64,000 nt of DNA from Agriotes lineatus. Lineage: Eukaryota > Arthropoda > Insecta > Coleoptera > Elateridae. Both the position numbers and the translations under genes were made by a program. The notes below the pieces were generated by a model that was not told the origin of the DNA, ran no database searches, and saw nothing but the letters and a program-made list of their open reading frames with translations. Below are positions 59,801 through 63,854 of this stretch, piece after piece; positions within the stretch are counted from its first letter, which is position 1, and the number at the start of each line of letters is the position of its first letter. Where the stretch lies: positions 1 to 64,000 of the forward strand of contig CALNHX010003565.1 of the NCBI GenBank assembly GCA_940337035.1, given 5' to 3'.

Positions 59801-60193
59801 ATATTGTGCGAACGGAATATAACACCATGTCACTTCAGCTGGGCACCACCGGGTCAGGGTATGATAAAAGCTAACAGCACCGACCTTTGGAGTAAAGACT
59901 CTCTTGATATATTTCTGCAAATGGATACTGTATTTGGACGGGATGCCCAATCTCTTACCTTACCATTTACATTGTTCGGGTTATTCGATGGAAAACCAGA
60001 TGTTTTATTCCACGATGCAACTACAAGATTAAGAGATGTCCCAACAGTCAAAAATACTGATAAGATGATTAGACAATATGACAGCATCTTACATAATATC
60101 CATAAGTGTATTCCTGCATCCAGCATGTCAGTTTTCCCAATATTTGGTGTTTCTGTTTATGTTATTTGTTCATTTTTTATGTTAAAGCTTTAA
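29808..60193 (+). CDS. Transferrin-family protein, two-lobed, probably GPI-anchored and not iron-binding (Tsf3-like); nine coding exons
   Basis: Exons 29808-29886, 53640-53748, 57815-57942, 58000-58133, 58186-58330, 58389-58680, 58774-59175, 59230-59627 and 59754-60193 join with GT-AG borders and exact phase into 709 codons including stop. Order: signal peptide (1-24, IACVITTLAFLSAVES), N-lobe from FQVCIVDGRGSFRRAARYC (27 to about 330), C-lobe from RTVRICVTSN (about 364-680), and hydrophobic tail (VFPIFGVSVYVICSFFMLKL) as in GPI-anchored transferrins. By alignment from memory with human transferrin, the N-lobe keeps one tyrosine (YEVVAVI) but the Asp, second Tyr, His, and anion-site Thr and Arg positions are changed (FTPED, CHPGYGSEADW, WGRRGNLLCL). 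The C-lobe is similarly changed (VPPDL, CFPVYDGIAW, GDYGAMRC). So a signalling, adhesion or junction role is more likely than iron transport. Subfamily is inferred from length and tail only. Confidence 0.9.
29887..31604. other. Intron 1, first part; no element recognised
   Basis: AT-rich, with no second gene on either strand. Short frames at 30097-30501 show no features. Confidence 0.5.
31605..31762. mobile_element. hAT-type MITE with 8-bp TSD
   Basis: The ends CATGAGCGTAACTTGGGG and (inverted) CATAGGCGTAACTTGGGAGG are flanked by TCATTATT at 31597-31604 and 31763-31770. It has G-rich runs near both ends and is 158 bp long. Non-autonomous. Confidence 0.88.
31983..32088. repeat. Hairpin class, copy with CACTCGCACTACGTGCTCGTGAG apex region
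   Basis: GAATTAAACATTTATTCAC and GTGAATAAACATGTTTAATTC form the outer arms; the apex is CTCGCACTACGTGCTCGTGAG-like. AT-rich arms and a GC-rich tip, as in the others. Confidence 0.65.
32089..32643. other. Intron 1; no element recognised
   Basis: AT-rich, no reading frame of note. Confidence 0.45.
32652..33254. mobile_element. Non-autonomous hAT element with subterminal GGGTACCCG repeats
   Basis: TAGGGATGTCG at the left and CGACATCCCTA at the right are flanked by a perfect 8-bp duplication ATAAGTAC (32644-32651 and 33255-33262). Within about 80 bp of each end, GGGTACCC-type palindromes recur (left three or more, right five), a likely transposase-binding cluster. The interior has no transposase domain that I recognise. 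Confidence 0.92.
33255..33430. repeat. Foldback element with GTCAGTTTGACAG core arms
   Basis: GTCAGTTTGACAG at 33317 and CTGTCAAACTGAC at 33359 are inner arms; ACTTCGATATTATCGGGTTA and TAACCTATTCGAAGT are outer arms. The hAT at 32652-33254 sits exactly at its left end. Confidence 0.7.
33431..34838. other. Intron 1; no gene recognised
   Basis: At 34470-34700 the DNA is locally GC-richer and a 67-codon + frame is open, but neither strand shows a domain I know. It may be a retroposed-gene fragment. The rest is AT-rich. Confidence 0.4.
34839..36412. mobile_element. Possible old hAT element (ends only)
   Basis: CATAGGCGTAACTAGCGGG at 34839 and the inverted CAGTGACGCAGCCAGGAG end at 36395-36412 both resemble decayed versions of a CAGTGGCGTAGCCAGG-type hAT terminus, with G-rich subterminal DNA. 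No matching target duplication was found, so these may be ends of two different elements. A younger hAT (35210-36158) lies between them. Confidence 0.3.
35210..36158. mobile_element. Non-autonomous hAT element with CCGGTTAT subterminal repeats
   Basis: TAGTGATGGGC at the left and GCCCATCACTA at the right are inverted ends. The flanking octamers ATTCACAA and ATTCACAT differ by one base. Subterminal CGGTTATCCGGTTAT at the left and TCGGTTAT, CGGTTATG at the right make a clustered motif. No intact transposase was seen; the frames are short. Confidence 0.82.
37310..37603 (+). pseudogene. piggyBac transposase N-terminal fragment
   Basis: The acidic N-terminus EELLYFLENDDPDVENNYDV, followed by many Asp and Glu, is typical of piggyBac-family transposases before the DDE domain. 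The frame stops at 37603. A further piece around 37690-37785 (NYKPVDAIEIKSYIGLLLTL) belongs to the dimerisation/core region in another frame. The catalytic middle is deleted. Confidence 0.65.
37860..38350 (+). pseudogene. piggyBac transposase C-terminal fragment
   Basis: Read in pieces: KPDIILHYNKTEGAVDTTNK (contains the third catalytic Asp of the DDD triad), RKTNRWPMAIFYPLIDITGI, then after a stop CYMCQRKKDGKSKNKCVKCN and CLEHYVFEIPCNQC, the cysteine-rich zinc-binding C-terminus. The order and spacing match the family. At least two stops interrupt it. Confidence 0.85.
38573..39414. other. Intron 1; no gene recognised
   Basis: Moderately mixed composition at 38740-38960, then AT-rich. No domain-bearing frame on either strand. 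Confidence 0.45.
40205..40280 (+). other. tRNA-derived, SINE-type promoter region
   Basis: A box TGGCCGAGCGGTTAGGGCG resembles class II (Leu/Ser) tRNAs, and the B box is GGTTCAATCCC. The T-stem has a mismatch (GGGG against CCCG shifts) and no proper variable arm was found, so it is a tRNA-derived SINE head and not a functional tRNA gene. Confidence 0.7.
40510..41180 (+). pseudogene. RTE reverse transcriptase C-terminal part
   Basis: Read in two pieces: NIEFADDACLLTGSS (motif C with ADD), EAAKVGLNINKNKTKIMK, then EIERYTYLGSIIDRGGGSEV, KARIHKAQEAYNPLKKIRQS, MFNTNVKTVLLYGSESWTT and INKCLRRILGIYWPETITNE. This is the thumb and C-terminus of SR2/RTE-type elements. One stop lies between the pieces (near 40682) and a frameshift occurs after 41090. 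The fingers and palm upstream are absent. Confidence 0.85.
41651..41936. mobile_element. MITE with AGTGGGATAAGA inverted ends
   Basis: TACAAGTGGGATAAGAG at the left and CTTATCCCACTGGAGTA at the right interrupt a repeat arm whose continuous version is at about 39900-39940. It contains a small hairpin (TTAATATACGTGTG / CACACAAGTATATTAA). The right outer end is GTAGATAAA, again the hairpin-class terminus. Confidence 0.6.
42540..42666. repeat. Dispersed arm repeat with GGTGACAATGAGACT start
   Basis: CTGGGTGACAATGAGACTAG, then ATGCTTATATCTTCTTTATT and GATTTGGATAAAATTTAATA. The same words form the palindrome at 50340-50765. The pogo element at 42667 interrupts it, and the right continuation starts at 44243. 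Confidence 0.65.
43270..43476 (+). pseudogene. pogo/Tigger-like transposase C-terminal tail
   Basis: A 68-codon frame rich in acidic residues (EIEDVDPDEFINIDKEISEE, DVTEISGES) resembles the acidic C-terminal tail of Tigger/jerky-type transposases. No CENPB-type DNA-binding or DDE region is present. The assignment rests mainly on the surrounding pogo-like ends. Confidence 0.45.
43535..43668. repeat. Hairpin class, copy with GAGGCGGAGCGAAGCGCAGC apex
   Basis: Arms AGTCCTCAAAGC..GGCTTTAGGGGAC and GAGTCCTCTAAAGCC..TTTGAGGAC, inner CCGGAC and GTCCG, and a GC-rich symmetric centre. Confidence 0.75.
43735..43965. repeat. Near-perfect long palindrome
   Basis: Arms TCGCTCCCCAAACTGGTTAC..ACTTAAAGTCGTCATGGCAAC and their complements extend about 85 bp each, with a spacer of about 25 bp (TAATGTTTGAGTCCGCTAAA). 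It includes CCTCAAAATGGCCATTTAGAGG, an echo of the neighbouring hairpin's outer arms. Confidence 0.8.
44370..45060 (+). repeat. Dispersed repeat family A, most complete copy
   Basis: It runs from AAATCTGGTGTGATACACGC to TTTATTGTAAAAGGAAG and includes the CACAGACACATAGACAC microsatellite at about 44907-44940. It matches 12385-13060 (inverse) and 1-430 (direct, partial). Both outer ends contain a TTACTTCC/CTTCCTTT word in inverted orientation, so it may have short inverted ends. Confidence 0.82.
45060..45353 (+). repeat. Left arm of a palindrome interrupted by the Gypsy element
   Basis: The words ACCATAGAAGGCCTTGACTTGG, GTCAACAGCAAACCCTTAATAA and TATGCATCACGCACTACTTT reappear inverted at 46085-46259 and 50192-50285, on either side of the Gypsy. 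The right arm is therefore split by that insertion. Confidence 0.85.
45356..45926 (-). mobile_element. Tc1/mariner-type element, internally deleted but with both transposase ends
   Basis: The inverted ends CAAGGTCCGGCAGAAT (45356) and ATTCTGCCGGACCTTG (45926) are perfect over 16 bp, with TA on both sides (45354-45355 and 45927-45928). It is 571 bp long. It encodes one frame that joins the N- and C-termini of the transposase. Confidence 0.9.
45463..45804 (-). pseudogene. Truncated mariner-like transposase (DUF4817-type N-terminus fused to C-terminus)
   Basis: Residues 10-75 (EHWSNIHRSFAVEAYFKNNN, RLFRRHFHLHPLDPVP, WVHKFRSTA) form the helix-turn-helix DNA-binding domain. Residues 88-113 (KKNFRVRLQECQQREKSHLT) match the extreme C-terminus. 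The catalytic DDE core is missing by an in-frame deletion. The frame is open for 113 codons; a DNA-binding peptide without catalysis is conceivable but untested. Confidence 0.82.
45950..45995. repeat. Perfect short hairpin
   Basis: AAAGTTAGTGTCACTTCCGG pairs with CCGGAGGTGACACTTTGG around TAAAA, about 16 perfect inner base pairs. It marks the centre of the surrounding palindrome. Confidence 0.75.
46260..46776 (-). repeat. Gypsy 3' LTR
   Basis: 517 bp, TGTTACGTTC...CATTCGTTACA in + orientation. It differs from the other LTR at one position near 46319. Confidence 0.95.
46564..49257 (-). CDS. Gypsy-derived fused ORF: coiled coil, triplicated protease tail, RNase H tail, integrase
   Basis: 897 codons, open throughout. 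Residues 1-70 are a charged coiled coil (gag N-terminus type). Residues 75-300 are three in-frame copies of an 83-residue unit with ECILGMDVVDKCECALDLRR and GELHVGGEEL, the C-terminal end of a retropepsin. About 391-440 (RTDYPALRWLLQ, HRPGTVHRNADALSKRPC) is the end of RNase H. About 540-620 is the integrase zinc finger (HLHDGSSGEHFRL, CRRCEAC). About 635-770 is the integrase core with SDQG and the Glu of GMVERMNGT, but the first catalytic Asp is Gly (residue 650, MGHFTKWPEA). The C-terminus reads into the LTR. Catalytically incomplete. Confidence 0.88.
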   Translation of the reverse strand: MKATQENLKDELREELRSGRKKAEKAQEDLREQLEAGQKAREELKVGQEKLETAEEEVVQNLDGKINGRVRSLLLDLRRGELHVGGEELSRHPGGEIAAQVVWAEDVIPQGRTERVVDAYLDGDLRSNVVRVVEPDYADIADECILGMDVVDKCECALDLRRGELHVGGEELSRHPGGEIVAQVVWAEDVILQGRTERVVDAYLDGDLRSNVVRVVEPDYADIADECILGVDVVDKCECALDLRRGELHVGGEELSRHPRGEIAAQVVWTEDVTLQGRTGRVVDAYLDGDLRGSVVRVVEPDGGKKLTHGILVGKTLMKTGLGVPVRMMNVSRELATVRRNPILGRGMSQRKRKKIEDLVARYQDIVECGDHPSGRTDVGKHKSVEFGKRVLLRTDYPALRWLLQCENPEGQVAEWIERLEEFDLGISHRPGTVHRNADALSKRPCPADCGHCSRLESRAVPINRTTVVDDSWEPDELQSSQENDPDLGAVIAWKQDGRRPTWQEVPTTNATVETYWAQWDSLQLDNNVLTRILEDEDSRATRARSMVPRSRVAEVLRHLHDGSSGEHFRLKKTLQEVQERFYGASCEGDVREWCRRCEACATGNGLVGRRRAPMWQYNVGGPFEGIAMAVARPCPETQTGDKYILVCMGHFTKWPEAYAVPKKETGTVADVLVKECFSRFGVPLELHSDQGRNFEFGPFQNVCKLLGIRRTRTTALHTQSDGMVERMNGTMEKHLSKGVSEHPRDWGQYMHLFLMAYRSAVQETTGVQSEVCCCEAWRPRWAAASSASPCARRAPPASTAIGPPQEREDRHPTQLVLGQNDLRRGQCNECENGFQVDLEAGVRDESLRTDAPRTGPRSNASCFRLEFLVSVGTVWKLLEGNYWPYKYPAVGPAVQF
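46777..46790 (-). other. Gypsy polypurine tract
   Basis: The coding strand reads TAAGGCGGGGGCAG directly before the 3' LTR TGTAACG end, the expected position for plus-strand priming. Confidence 0.8.
48357..49035 (-). repeat. 249-bp tandem repeat in the Gypsy ORF (2.7 copies)
   Basis: The word ACCACGCGCACCACG occurs at 48362, 48611 and 48860, exactly 249 bp apart (83 codons). Copies are about 97% alike by eye. The third ends at 49035. Because the period is a multiple of three, the frame stays open. Confidence 0.93.
49338..49550 (-). pseudogene. Gypsy gag N-terminal fragment
   Basis: ATG at 49550 (MCMPLTRSQSSKMEAQLSQL) opens a short frame typical of insect Gypsy gag starts, followed by repeated KAEKAQE heptad-like units. 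It ends at 49338. The coiled coil resumes in a different frame at 49257, so a frameshift separates the gag start from the long frame. Confidence 0.65.
49649..49673 (-). other. Gypsy tRNA primer binding site
   Basis: On the + strand this reads as a tRNA 3' end: a GGTTCAAAACC T-arm, then an acceptor strand and ACACCA. On the coding strand it begins TGGTGTCGGTATGAGG, one base after the LTR. The match to tRNA structure extends about 25 nt. I could not name the tRNA; its acceptor 5' strand would be GTCGGTA. Confidence 0.75.
49675..50191 (-). repeat. Gypsy 5' LTR
   Basis: 517 bp, equal in length to the 3' LTR with no indels. Transcription of the element on the minus strand would start here, opposite to the transferrin gene. 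Confidence 0.95.
50340..50765. repeat. Palindrome centred near 50522
   Basis: The left arm (AAATTATGTCTAGTATCTTG, CATAAATAAAGAAGATATAA) is matched inverted at the right (TTGTATCTTCTTTATATATG, AATATGTAGATATTAGACAT). Its outer parts contain CATTTCCGGTAAAACCGAAAG, and AGGGTGTTCCATTTAAAAAA on the left is answered by TTTTTTTAAATGGATCACCC on the right. The same arms occur singly at 42540 and 44243. Confidence 0.8.
50766..51359. other. Intron 1; no gene recognised
   Basis: A further arm-like copy (GTCACCTGGTATAGCG near 50940) is present; the rest is AT-rich. Confidence 0.45.
51585..52190 (-). pseudogene. LINE reverse transcriptase C-terminal region
   Basis: 201 codons: GVVLDPGLRWHKHVDYVCNK, AYYSLGQSVKSYGILAWGHV, VLQRKTVRIIMSLGYRYDCR, ELHEYPTRMKENLV and SKAFYDYREF. 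This order is standard for the post-RT thumb/C-terminal region of Jockey/CR1-group LINEs. It continues the RT frame that starts near 52700 after a frameshift. Not expected to be active. Confidence 0.85.
52677..53303 (-). pseudogene. LINE endonuclease/RT junction fragment
   Basis: One frame joins an endonuclease C-terminal part (AGDFNVAFGTSHDNCTSLCN, NCIDNIFINI) directly to RT motifs 0-2 (VSIVIPIYKKGNKRETGNYR, PISLLPIISKIFETAMANRI). Several hundred residues normally lie between these, so an in-frame deletion happened. The first 60 codons are not recognisable. Confidence 0.8.
53640..53748 (+). CDS. Transferrin exon 2
   Basis: The acceptor TTTTTTATTTCCAG precedes it and GTAATT follows. It encodes QVCIVDGRGSFRRAARYCPI and LDGPDSKVECVIGLDR, the conserved start of the N-lobe with its cysteines. 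Phase is 1 in and 2 out. Confidence 0.92.
53749..54661. other. Intron 2, first part; nothing recognised
   Basis: AT-rich sequence with no convincing frame on either strand. Confidence 0.5.
54664..54836. mobile_element. Mariner-type MITE
   Basis: The inverted ends CGAGGATTGTTCAACGGAAA and, at the right, TTTCTATTGAACAATCCTCA are flanked by TA (54662-54663 and 54837-54838). A second inner match is CACGTTTGG with CCAAACGTG. 173 bp, non-coding. Its ends resemble ACGAGG(G)TTGTTCAA mariner termini. Confidence 0.85.
55088..56032 (+). pseudogene. RTE endonuclease and linker
   Basis: 314 codons: MILRDFNARIGTREQGETCV (endonuclease motif with Arg for the usual Gly before DFNARIG), GRRNTRGQTLVNFAETHQLR, WTWRHPNGRSRNEIDFILTS, VHISDHRLVRSRI (catalytic SDH), then a long charged linker. 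It ends just before the RT. Upstream IIVYAPTSKHPDEEIDQFYD at 55012-55071 is in the same domain but before the first ATG. The element is truncated at its 5' end. Confidence 0.88.
55986..56345 (+). pseudogene. RTE reverse transcriptase, first part
   Basis: KNYRPISLLSHLYKLLTKII, SNEQAAFRTRHSTIEHIHTL and YMAFIDFEKAFDTVERWAL (motif A with catalytic Asp) are in order. The frame stops at 56345 and continues in another frame. It overlaps the preceding frame by 47 bp in a different phase, so a deletion has removed some of the region between endonuclease and RT. Confidence 0.88.
56345..57306 (+). pseudogene. RTE reverse transcriptase, second part, and C-terminus
   Basis: In one frame to 57034: HRGIRQGDTISPKMFTNLLQ (motif B), HLRYADDIVLTTNNMQELQV (motif C, ADD), MNFAKTKIMA, QYIYLGQVIS, and YNQCVLPIMTYGSETWPLKE. 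After one break the C-terminal piece runs to 57306 with WSWAGHGMRQDDNRWSKL and RRNRGRPRARWRDDVDK, the hallmark tail of RTE/BovB-type proteins. Confidence 0.9.
57347..57814. other. Intron 2, last part
   Basis: AT-rich with an acceptor tract (GATATTCTCTTCAG) at the end. Nothing else seen. Confidence 0.5.
57815..57942 (+). CDS. Transferrin exon 3
   Basis: The acceptor is CTCTTCAG and the donor GTAAAA. It encodes LDCLRRIAKGKADFSVFTPE and the following DLVAATNLKVEVLVTNELRF. The usual iron-ligand aspartate after the ADF segment is absent (the equivalent position is in FTPE). Confidence 0.92.
58000..58133 (+). CDS. Transferrin exon 4
   Basis: The acceptor is TTCATTTTCAG and the donor GTAAAA, phase 0 out. 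It encodes DEYEYEVVAVISNEAGIS and the DKRFCHPGYGSEADW segment, where ordinary transferrins have the anion-binding Thr and Arg (CHTGLGRSAGW type). Confidence 0.92.
58186..58330 (+). CDS. Transferrin exon 5
   Basis: The acceptor is ACGTTGTAG and the donor GTAAGT. It encodes YLEVSVVPQSCNSALTLTEN through CKAGPWVNEPLLDQQL. Confidence 0.9.
58389..58680 (+). CDS. Transferrin exon 6
   Basis: The acceptor is GATTTTCCAG and the donor GTATGT. It encodes YPNLCELCDSP, the WGRRGNLLCLTDGAGDISW block (matching the DGAGDVAF block of transferrins but with Arg instead of the ligand Tyr before it), and CIWVAKPWPVIATK, with Trp where the ligand His is expected. Confidence 0.92.
58774..59175 (+). CDS. Transferrin exon 7
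   Basis: The acceptor is TTGATTTTAG and the donor GTAAGA. It carries the interlobe helix region and the start of the C-lobe (CHPPRTVRICVTSNLE, CSWLREAAMVYGIEPDIECL). Confidence 0.92.
59230..59627 (+). CDS. Transferrin exon 8
   Basis: The acceptor is TTATTTTTAG and the donor GTATTT. It encodes KYITVAVIKHQSSIKSLADL, GKKACFPVYDGIAWNTAV and the DYGAMRCLTHGNADVAFV block of the C-lobe. Confidence 0.92.
59754..60193 (+). CDS. Transferrin exon 9 (last)
   Basis: The acceptor is CTTTTTTCCAG. It encodes DLKQKGNIMLDESDYKILC through the hydrophobic C-terminus and the TAA at 60191-60193. The tail after IPASSMS is hydrophobic with almost no charge, suiting removal and GPI attachment. Confidence 0.93.
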
Positions 60194-60250
60194 ATTCGTA
60201 CTAGTTTTAAAGTAAATACAATGTTTAAAGGCTTTTATAGTTTTTTAATT

Positions 60251-60256
60251 AATAAA
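60251..60256 (+). terminator. Polyadenylation signal of the transferrin gene
   Basis: AATAAA lies 58 bp after the stop codon, in an AT-rich 3' UTR. It is the first canonical hexamer downstream. Confidence 0.65.
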
Positions 60257-60728
60257 TTTCTAAATTTTGGTAATTAAATGCATATAGGTCATTACTTACA
60301 GTCAGCATTATTACTAAACATGATTCTATGAGACTGTTACATGTTATTTAGTACACTATAAAATACTAGTTATGATATTAACAACAAACTCTGTGATATT
60401 AAATGTATTACCTATATTAAAATTCTTGATTTTTACTCGTGTGTTTACTTCTTAAATACATGCACCTAAATATTGATCCATCAAACCAGCCATGCATAAA
60501 TTAACTGACATCATTTCATCATTGATTATTTCAGAGCACCTTTTATACGGGGGCACGTGTTATGTTTAGTCATCACATATTTGTGTCAAGTTTGAATTAA
60601 TGTCAAAATAGTGTTTTGTTGTTATTGTAAGTTTTAACAGTTATTGTGCATCTGTTTGTGAGTAATTTCAAGTTTAAATAATTATGTGTGAATAACTTGT
60701 TTACGTAGTTTAATGGTATCTACACAAA
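60257..60728 (+). promoter_or_regulatory. Intergenic gap, promoter and 5' UTR of DYNC2I1
   Basis: About 470 bp between the transferrin poly(A) site and the DYNC2I1 start, both genes on the same strand. No TATA box is convincing and I did not find an X-box (RFX site) match, which would be expected for some ciliary genes. Confidence 0.4.
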
Positions 60729-62734
60729 ATGTCAAAATCAACAACATTAAAAGCAAGTAGTAGTAGTAGTAGCAGTAACATAAAAAAAGTAACGGGATCA
60801 AACCACAGAGAACCAAGTAGAGATAGAAATAGCACAAGAAAAGGAAATTTAGCATTAACAGAAAAGACGAATCAATCACCTACAGTAGCAAATATTAAAT
60901 CTAAGCCATCTGTTAAACAAAAGGAATCTTTGCCATCCAACAATGCAAACACGATGAGCAAAAGTTTAAAGAATGACTTAAATAAAATTGATTCTAAACA
61001 TAAACTTAAATTAGAAAACAATAGAATTAGCTTAAATACAACTAGTAAATCATCTACTATAAACGGAAATTCTAAACCTGTTAAAAAGTCACCAATATCC
61101 CCTTATCAAAAGAACTTGACGAAGTCTAAAAGGTCAACTGCGCCAGACACACCACCTAGTAGTAGAGTTACAAAGACTCAATATTTTCCAACCAAAAATT
61201 TATATTCTAATGCTATACAAGGCCATTTAAAAACTGCGTCAAATGCTGCCCTAACAAATAGCAACGATAATACAAAAGCGTCGACGACAGAACGTAGCAA
61301 AACTAGAACACTTCACCGTGGCGAAATAAAAATTGTTAAAAATGAAAGCAAAGAACCTAAATCAAAATTAGTTAGTGAAACACAAAGCAGTCCACATAAG
61401 ATTGTCAATACTGCAGAGAGGCCCAGAACTGCAACTTTGAAAAAAGGTAGTATCGTAAATTCAAATATTGCTGGACCTGACATACCGAAAAGTGAAACAG
61501 CATCTCTTACATCTTTAGATTTAAGTTATGAACAAGAACATGAACAAGCTGAAGAAGATAACTATGAAGACGATTTTGATTCTTATGAGTCGGATTTTGA
61601 AGAATATCAATCATCGGATTCAACAACTTCCATAAGCTCTGATAATCTACTTGAAGAAGAAGAAACAAGCAGCGATGATATTTCTTCACTTGGAACTACT
61701 CCAAAGCAAAACATCTTAACTCCTGCAGAAGAGGAGCGTATGTTAGATTCGGGAAATTTCGATTTACCGGAAAATAAGCATAAACAAATTCTTGATAATA
61801 TTAAAGAGTCCAACGAACATGAACACTTTGTAGTTCAGCCCTCCGACAATAACCGTAGTAACATGGCCTCATTATCAGATGAAGGCTTTGAAGAAGGAAA
61901 ATCGTCATTACAGCCGGGAAATATGCAGTTTATAAATTTTGCGGAAGCTCAGAGAAAATGCAAATATAATAAGGATTTAGAAAAACGACGAAAGCGGGGC
62001 GAAGACATTTTAAGTATGATAAGGCTTGATCATTATAATTTTACTTTATTTGATATGACTCCAGTATCCTATGATGTTTTCATTAGAAGTTACGGTAGAA
62101 CAAATACAGTACAAGTTCCTACACAAACTGGTTGTGATGATATTTCTGAGGAAGTTCAGACAGATAATATTGAAACTGTTAGTAAGTGGACTCAGTTTCC
62201 AATAGTTTTGTCAAAAATTGATAGTACTGACCCAAATTATTTAGAAATATATAAGCAAGAATATGCAGGTGTAGGTAGTGTTATCTCTGAAAACAAATAT
62301 TCAACCGTGAAACAAGAATCTATAAATGTAAAACAGTTGGATACATTTATTTCCTTTGCTAGTAAAATTGTTCTGACACTTTTAGATGAATCATTTTGTA
62401 ATGCTACAGACAGAATAGAGAAAAACTCTAGAGAAATACCATTTAGCACTGGATTTATTAAATTTAATGCAAAATCATGCACATTTTTAAAAGACAGACC
62501 AGTATCTTTTGTTACCTATTGTTCTATAACTAATATAAAAATTTTAACTGGTCATGGAAGGATTACTAGAAAAGAAAATTCTGATGATGACATTCGACAG
62601 AAGAGCTTAATTTGTATATGGAACATTTTAAAGTGCGATGATCCAGAAAATATGTTATGTGTTACAGGAGAATTGAATTGTTGTTGTTTCATCTCCGATT
62701 TAAAAAATATGGTTGTAGGAGGTTTAAGTGATGG
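60729..62734 (+). CDS. DYNC2I1 exon 1
   Basis: 2,006 bp. An apparent frame extension into 62735-62777 (VNNAKLIKSCLY) is intron read-through. Splicing at GATGG|GTATGT restores the WD motif GLSDGSLVAWDI. Confidence 0.92.
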
Positions 62735-63008
62735 GTATGTAAATAACGCTAAGCTGATTAAGTCATGTTTATACTAATACATTTAATATTTTATTTATTA
62801 AAGGTCTCTTGTGGCATGGGATATAGGAAATAATAGATTACGACGAGAAGTCATTGACAATACAGAGAAACCTATATATTTTCAAGAACCAAGTTATGTA
62901 ACTGAAATTGATCGTGGTCATTCTTGTAAAGTAGTTGCTATTCAGCAAATGTTGCAAACTAATGATGATATTTTGCATAATATTGAATGGAAAATACCTA
63001 ATAACCAG
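60729..63008 (+). CDS. Cytoplasmic dynein-2 intermediate chain 1 (WDR60), 5' two coding exons; gene continues past the window
   Basis: Exon 1 is 60729-62734 (donor GTATGT) and exon 2 is 62804-63008 (acceptor TTATTAAAG, donor GTATGT), phases 2 and 0, 737 codons in total. This subunit belongs to the retrograde intraflagellar-transport motor in cilia, in insects mainly those of sensory neurons and sperm. Residues 1-260 are basic, Ser/Lys-rich and disordered; 265-300 are acidic (YEDDFDSYESDFEEYQ), as in vertebrate WDR60. MQFINFAEAQRKC and DHYNFTLFDMTPVSYDVFIR (about 434) match the conserved pre-WD region, and WTQFP follows. CCCFISDLKNMVVGGLSDGS with LVAWDI (about 650-675) is the first clear WD blade. 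ATG context is AAA before the start. Further WD repeats must lie to the right. Confidence 0.92.
62804..63008 (+). CDS. DYNC2I1 exon 2
   Basis: 205 bp, coding SLVAWDIGNNRLRREVIDNT through NIEWKIPNNQ. The next exon was not found in the remaining 1 kb. Confidence 0.88.
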
Positions 63009-63019
63009 GTATGTATGTA

Positions 63020-63243
63020 CAGCTGATTGCAAATAAAAGTGGGACAAGTCTTGAGACTACTTTTTGCGTTTTTAATAACGTGTGAAACTTTCTCTAACTT
63101 ATATTTGTGTAGGTGAATACATAAAATATTATTAAAGATAGAAGCATAAGAAAAGGAACATAATTATGAGTATTTAATATGTTATTGTACTTCATATTAC
63201 AATATTACATATTAGCTGTCCCAGTTTTATTTGCAATCAGCTG
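63020..63243. mobile_element. Tc1/mariner-type MITE next to a splice donor
   Basis: CAGCTGATTGCAAATAAAAG at the left and TTTTATTTGCAATCAGCTG at the right are inverted ends, with TA on both sides (63018-63019 and 63244-63245). GGGACA and TGTCCC extend the match. It begins 11 bp downstream of the DYNC2I1 exon 2 boundary. Confidence 0.9.
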
Positions 63244-63245
63244 TA

Positions 63246-63854
63246 CTAGACAAAACGGAACAATATAGTTAAATTTTAATGCACACATTCCTATTTCATT
63301 TTTTCCTAGTGTCAGTTATTCAATTCAAATATAGGGTGCCCAAAAAATAAGAGCTGCAAGCTTGTAGATATGATGGTGTCTAACCAAATAAGTAAACAAG
63401 TTCCTATCAACATTACCAGAAATTACATCTTAAGGTAGCTACAAAACTGAAAAGGGTGGTAGAAAAACATGATTTCATTTAAATAAAATAATACTTATAA
63501 AAAAAGTAAATTTGGGATGAATGATTTAATTTTTTAAGTTCACTAAGACTATTAAGAAAATTTTAATCACTGTCTAAAACGGGTTGTTTCTGCAAGGGTG
63601 AGGAACATCTTTTGAAATTGAAATATTTGAAGCACTTGTCTTTTCTACATATAAAGGTACTTTAATTTTGAATCGTTGAGAGCATATGCATGTACTTACC
63701 AATATATCTGTACTAGAGATGAGTCATTCATTTTATGCACTTTGATGCCTCACCTTATATTACCCGAGAGGTTTTTATCTGACTTTGGCAACTCAGGCAA
63801 CGTTGCGAGTTGCGTTAAGATGCATTTAACAGCACAAGTGTTGTTATAGATATT
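63246..63854. other. DYNC2I1 intron 2; no exon recognised
   Basis: AT-rich; an AGGGTGCCCAAAAAATAAGAG element end is near 63335. No WD-like coding segment was found. Confidence 0.45.

Noticed and set aside
59708..60126. Reverse-strand frames across transferrin exon 9
   Set aside because: They are shadows of the coding exon with no features of their own.
62735..62777. Direct continuation of the DYNC2I1 frame to a stop at 62777
   Set aside because: The continuation loses the WD motif. Splicing at GTATGT to 62804 restores GLSDGSLVAWDI with correct phase, so these bases are intron.
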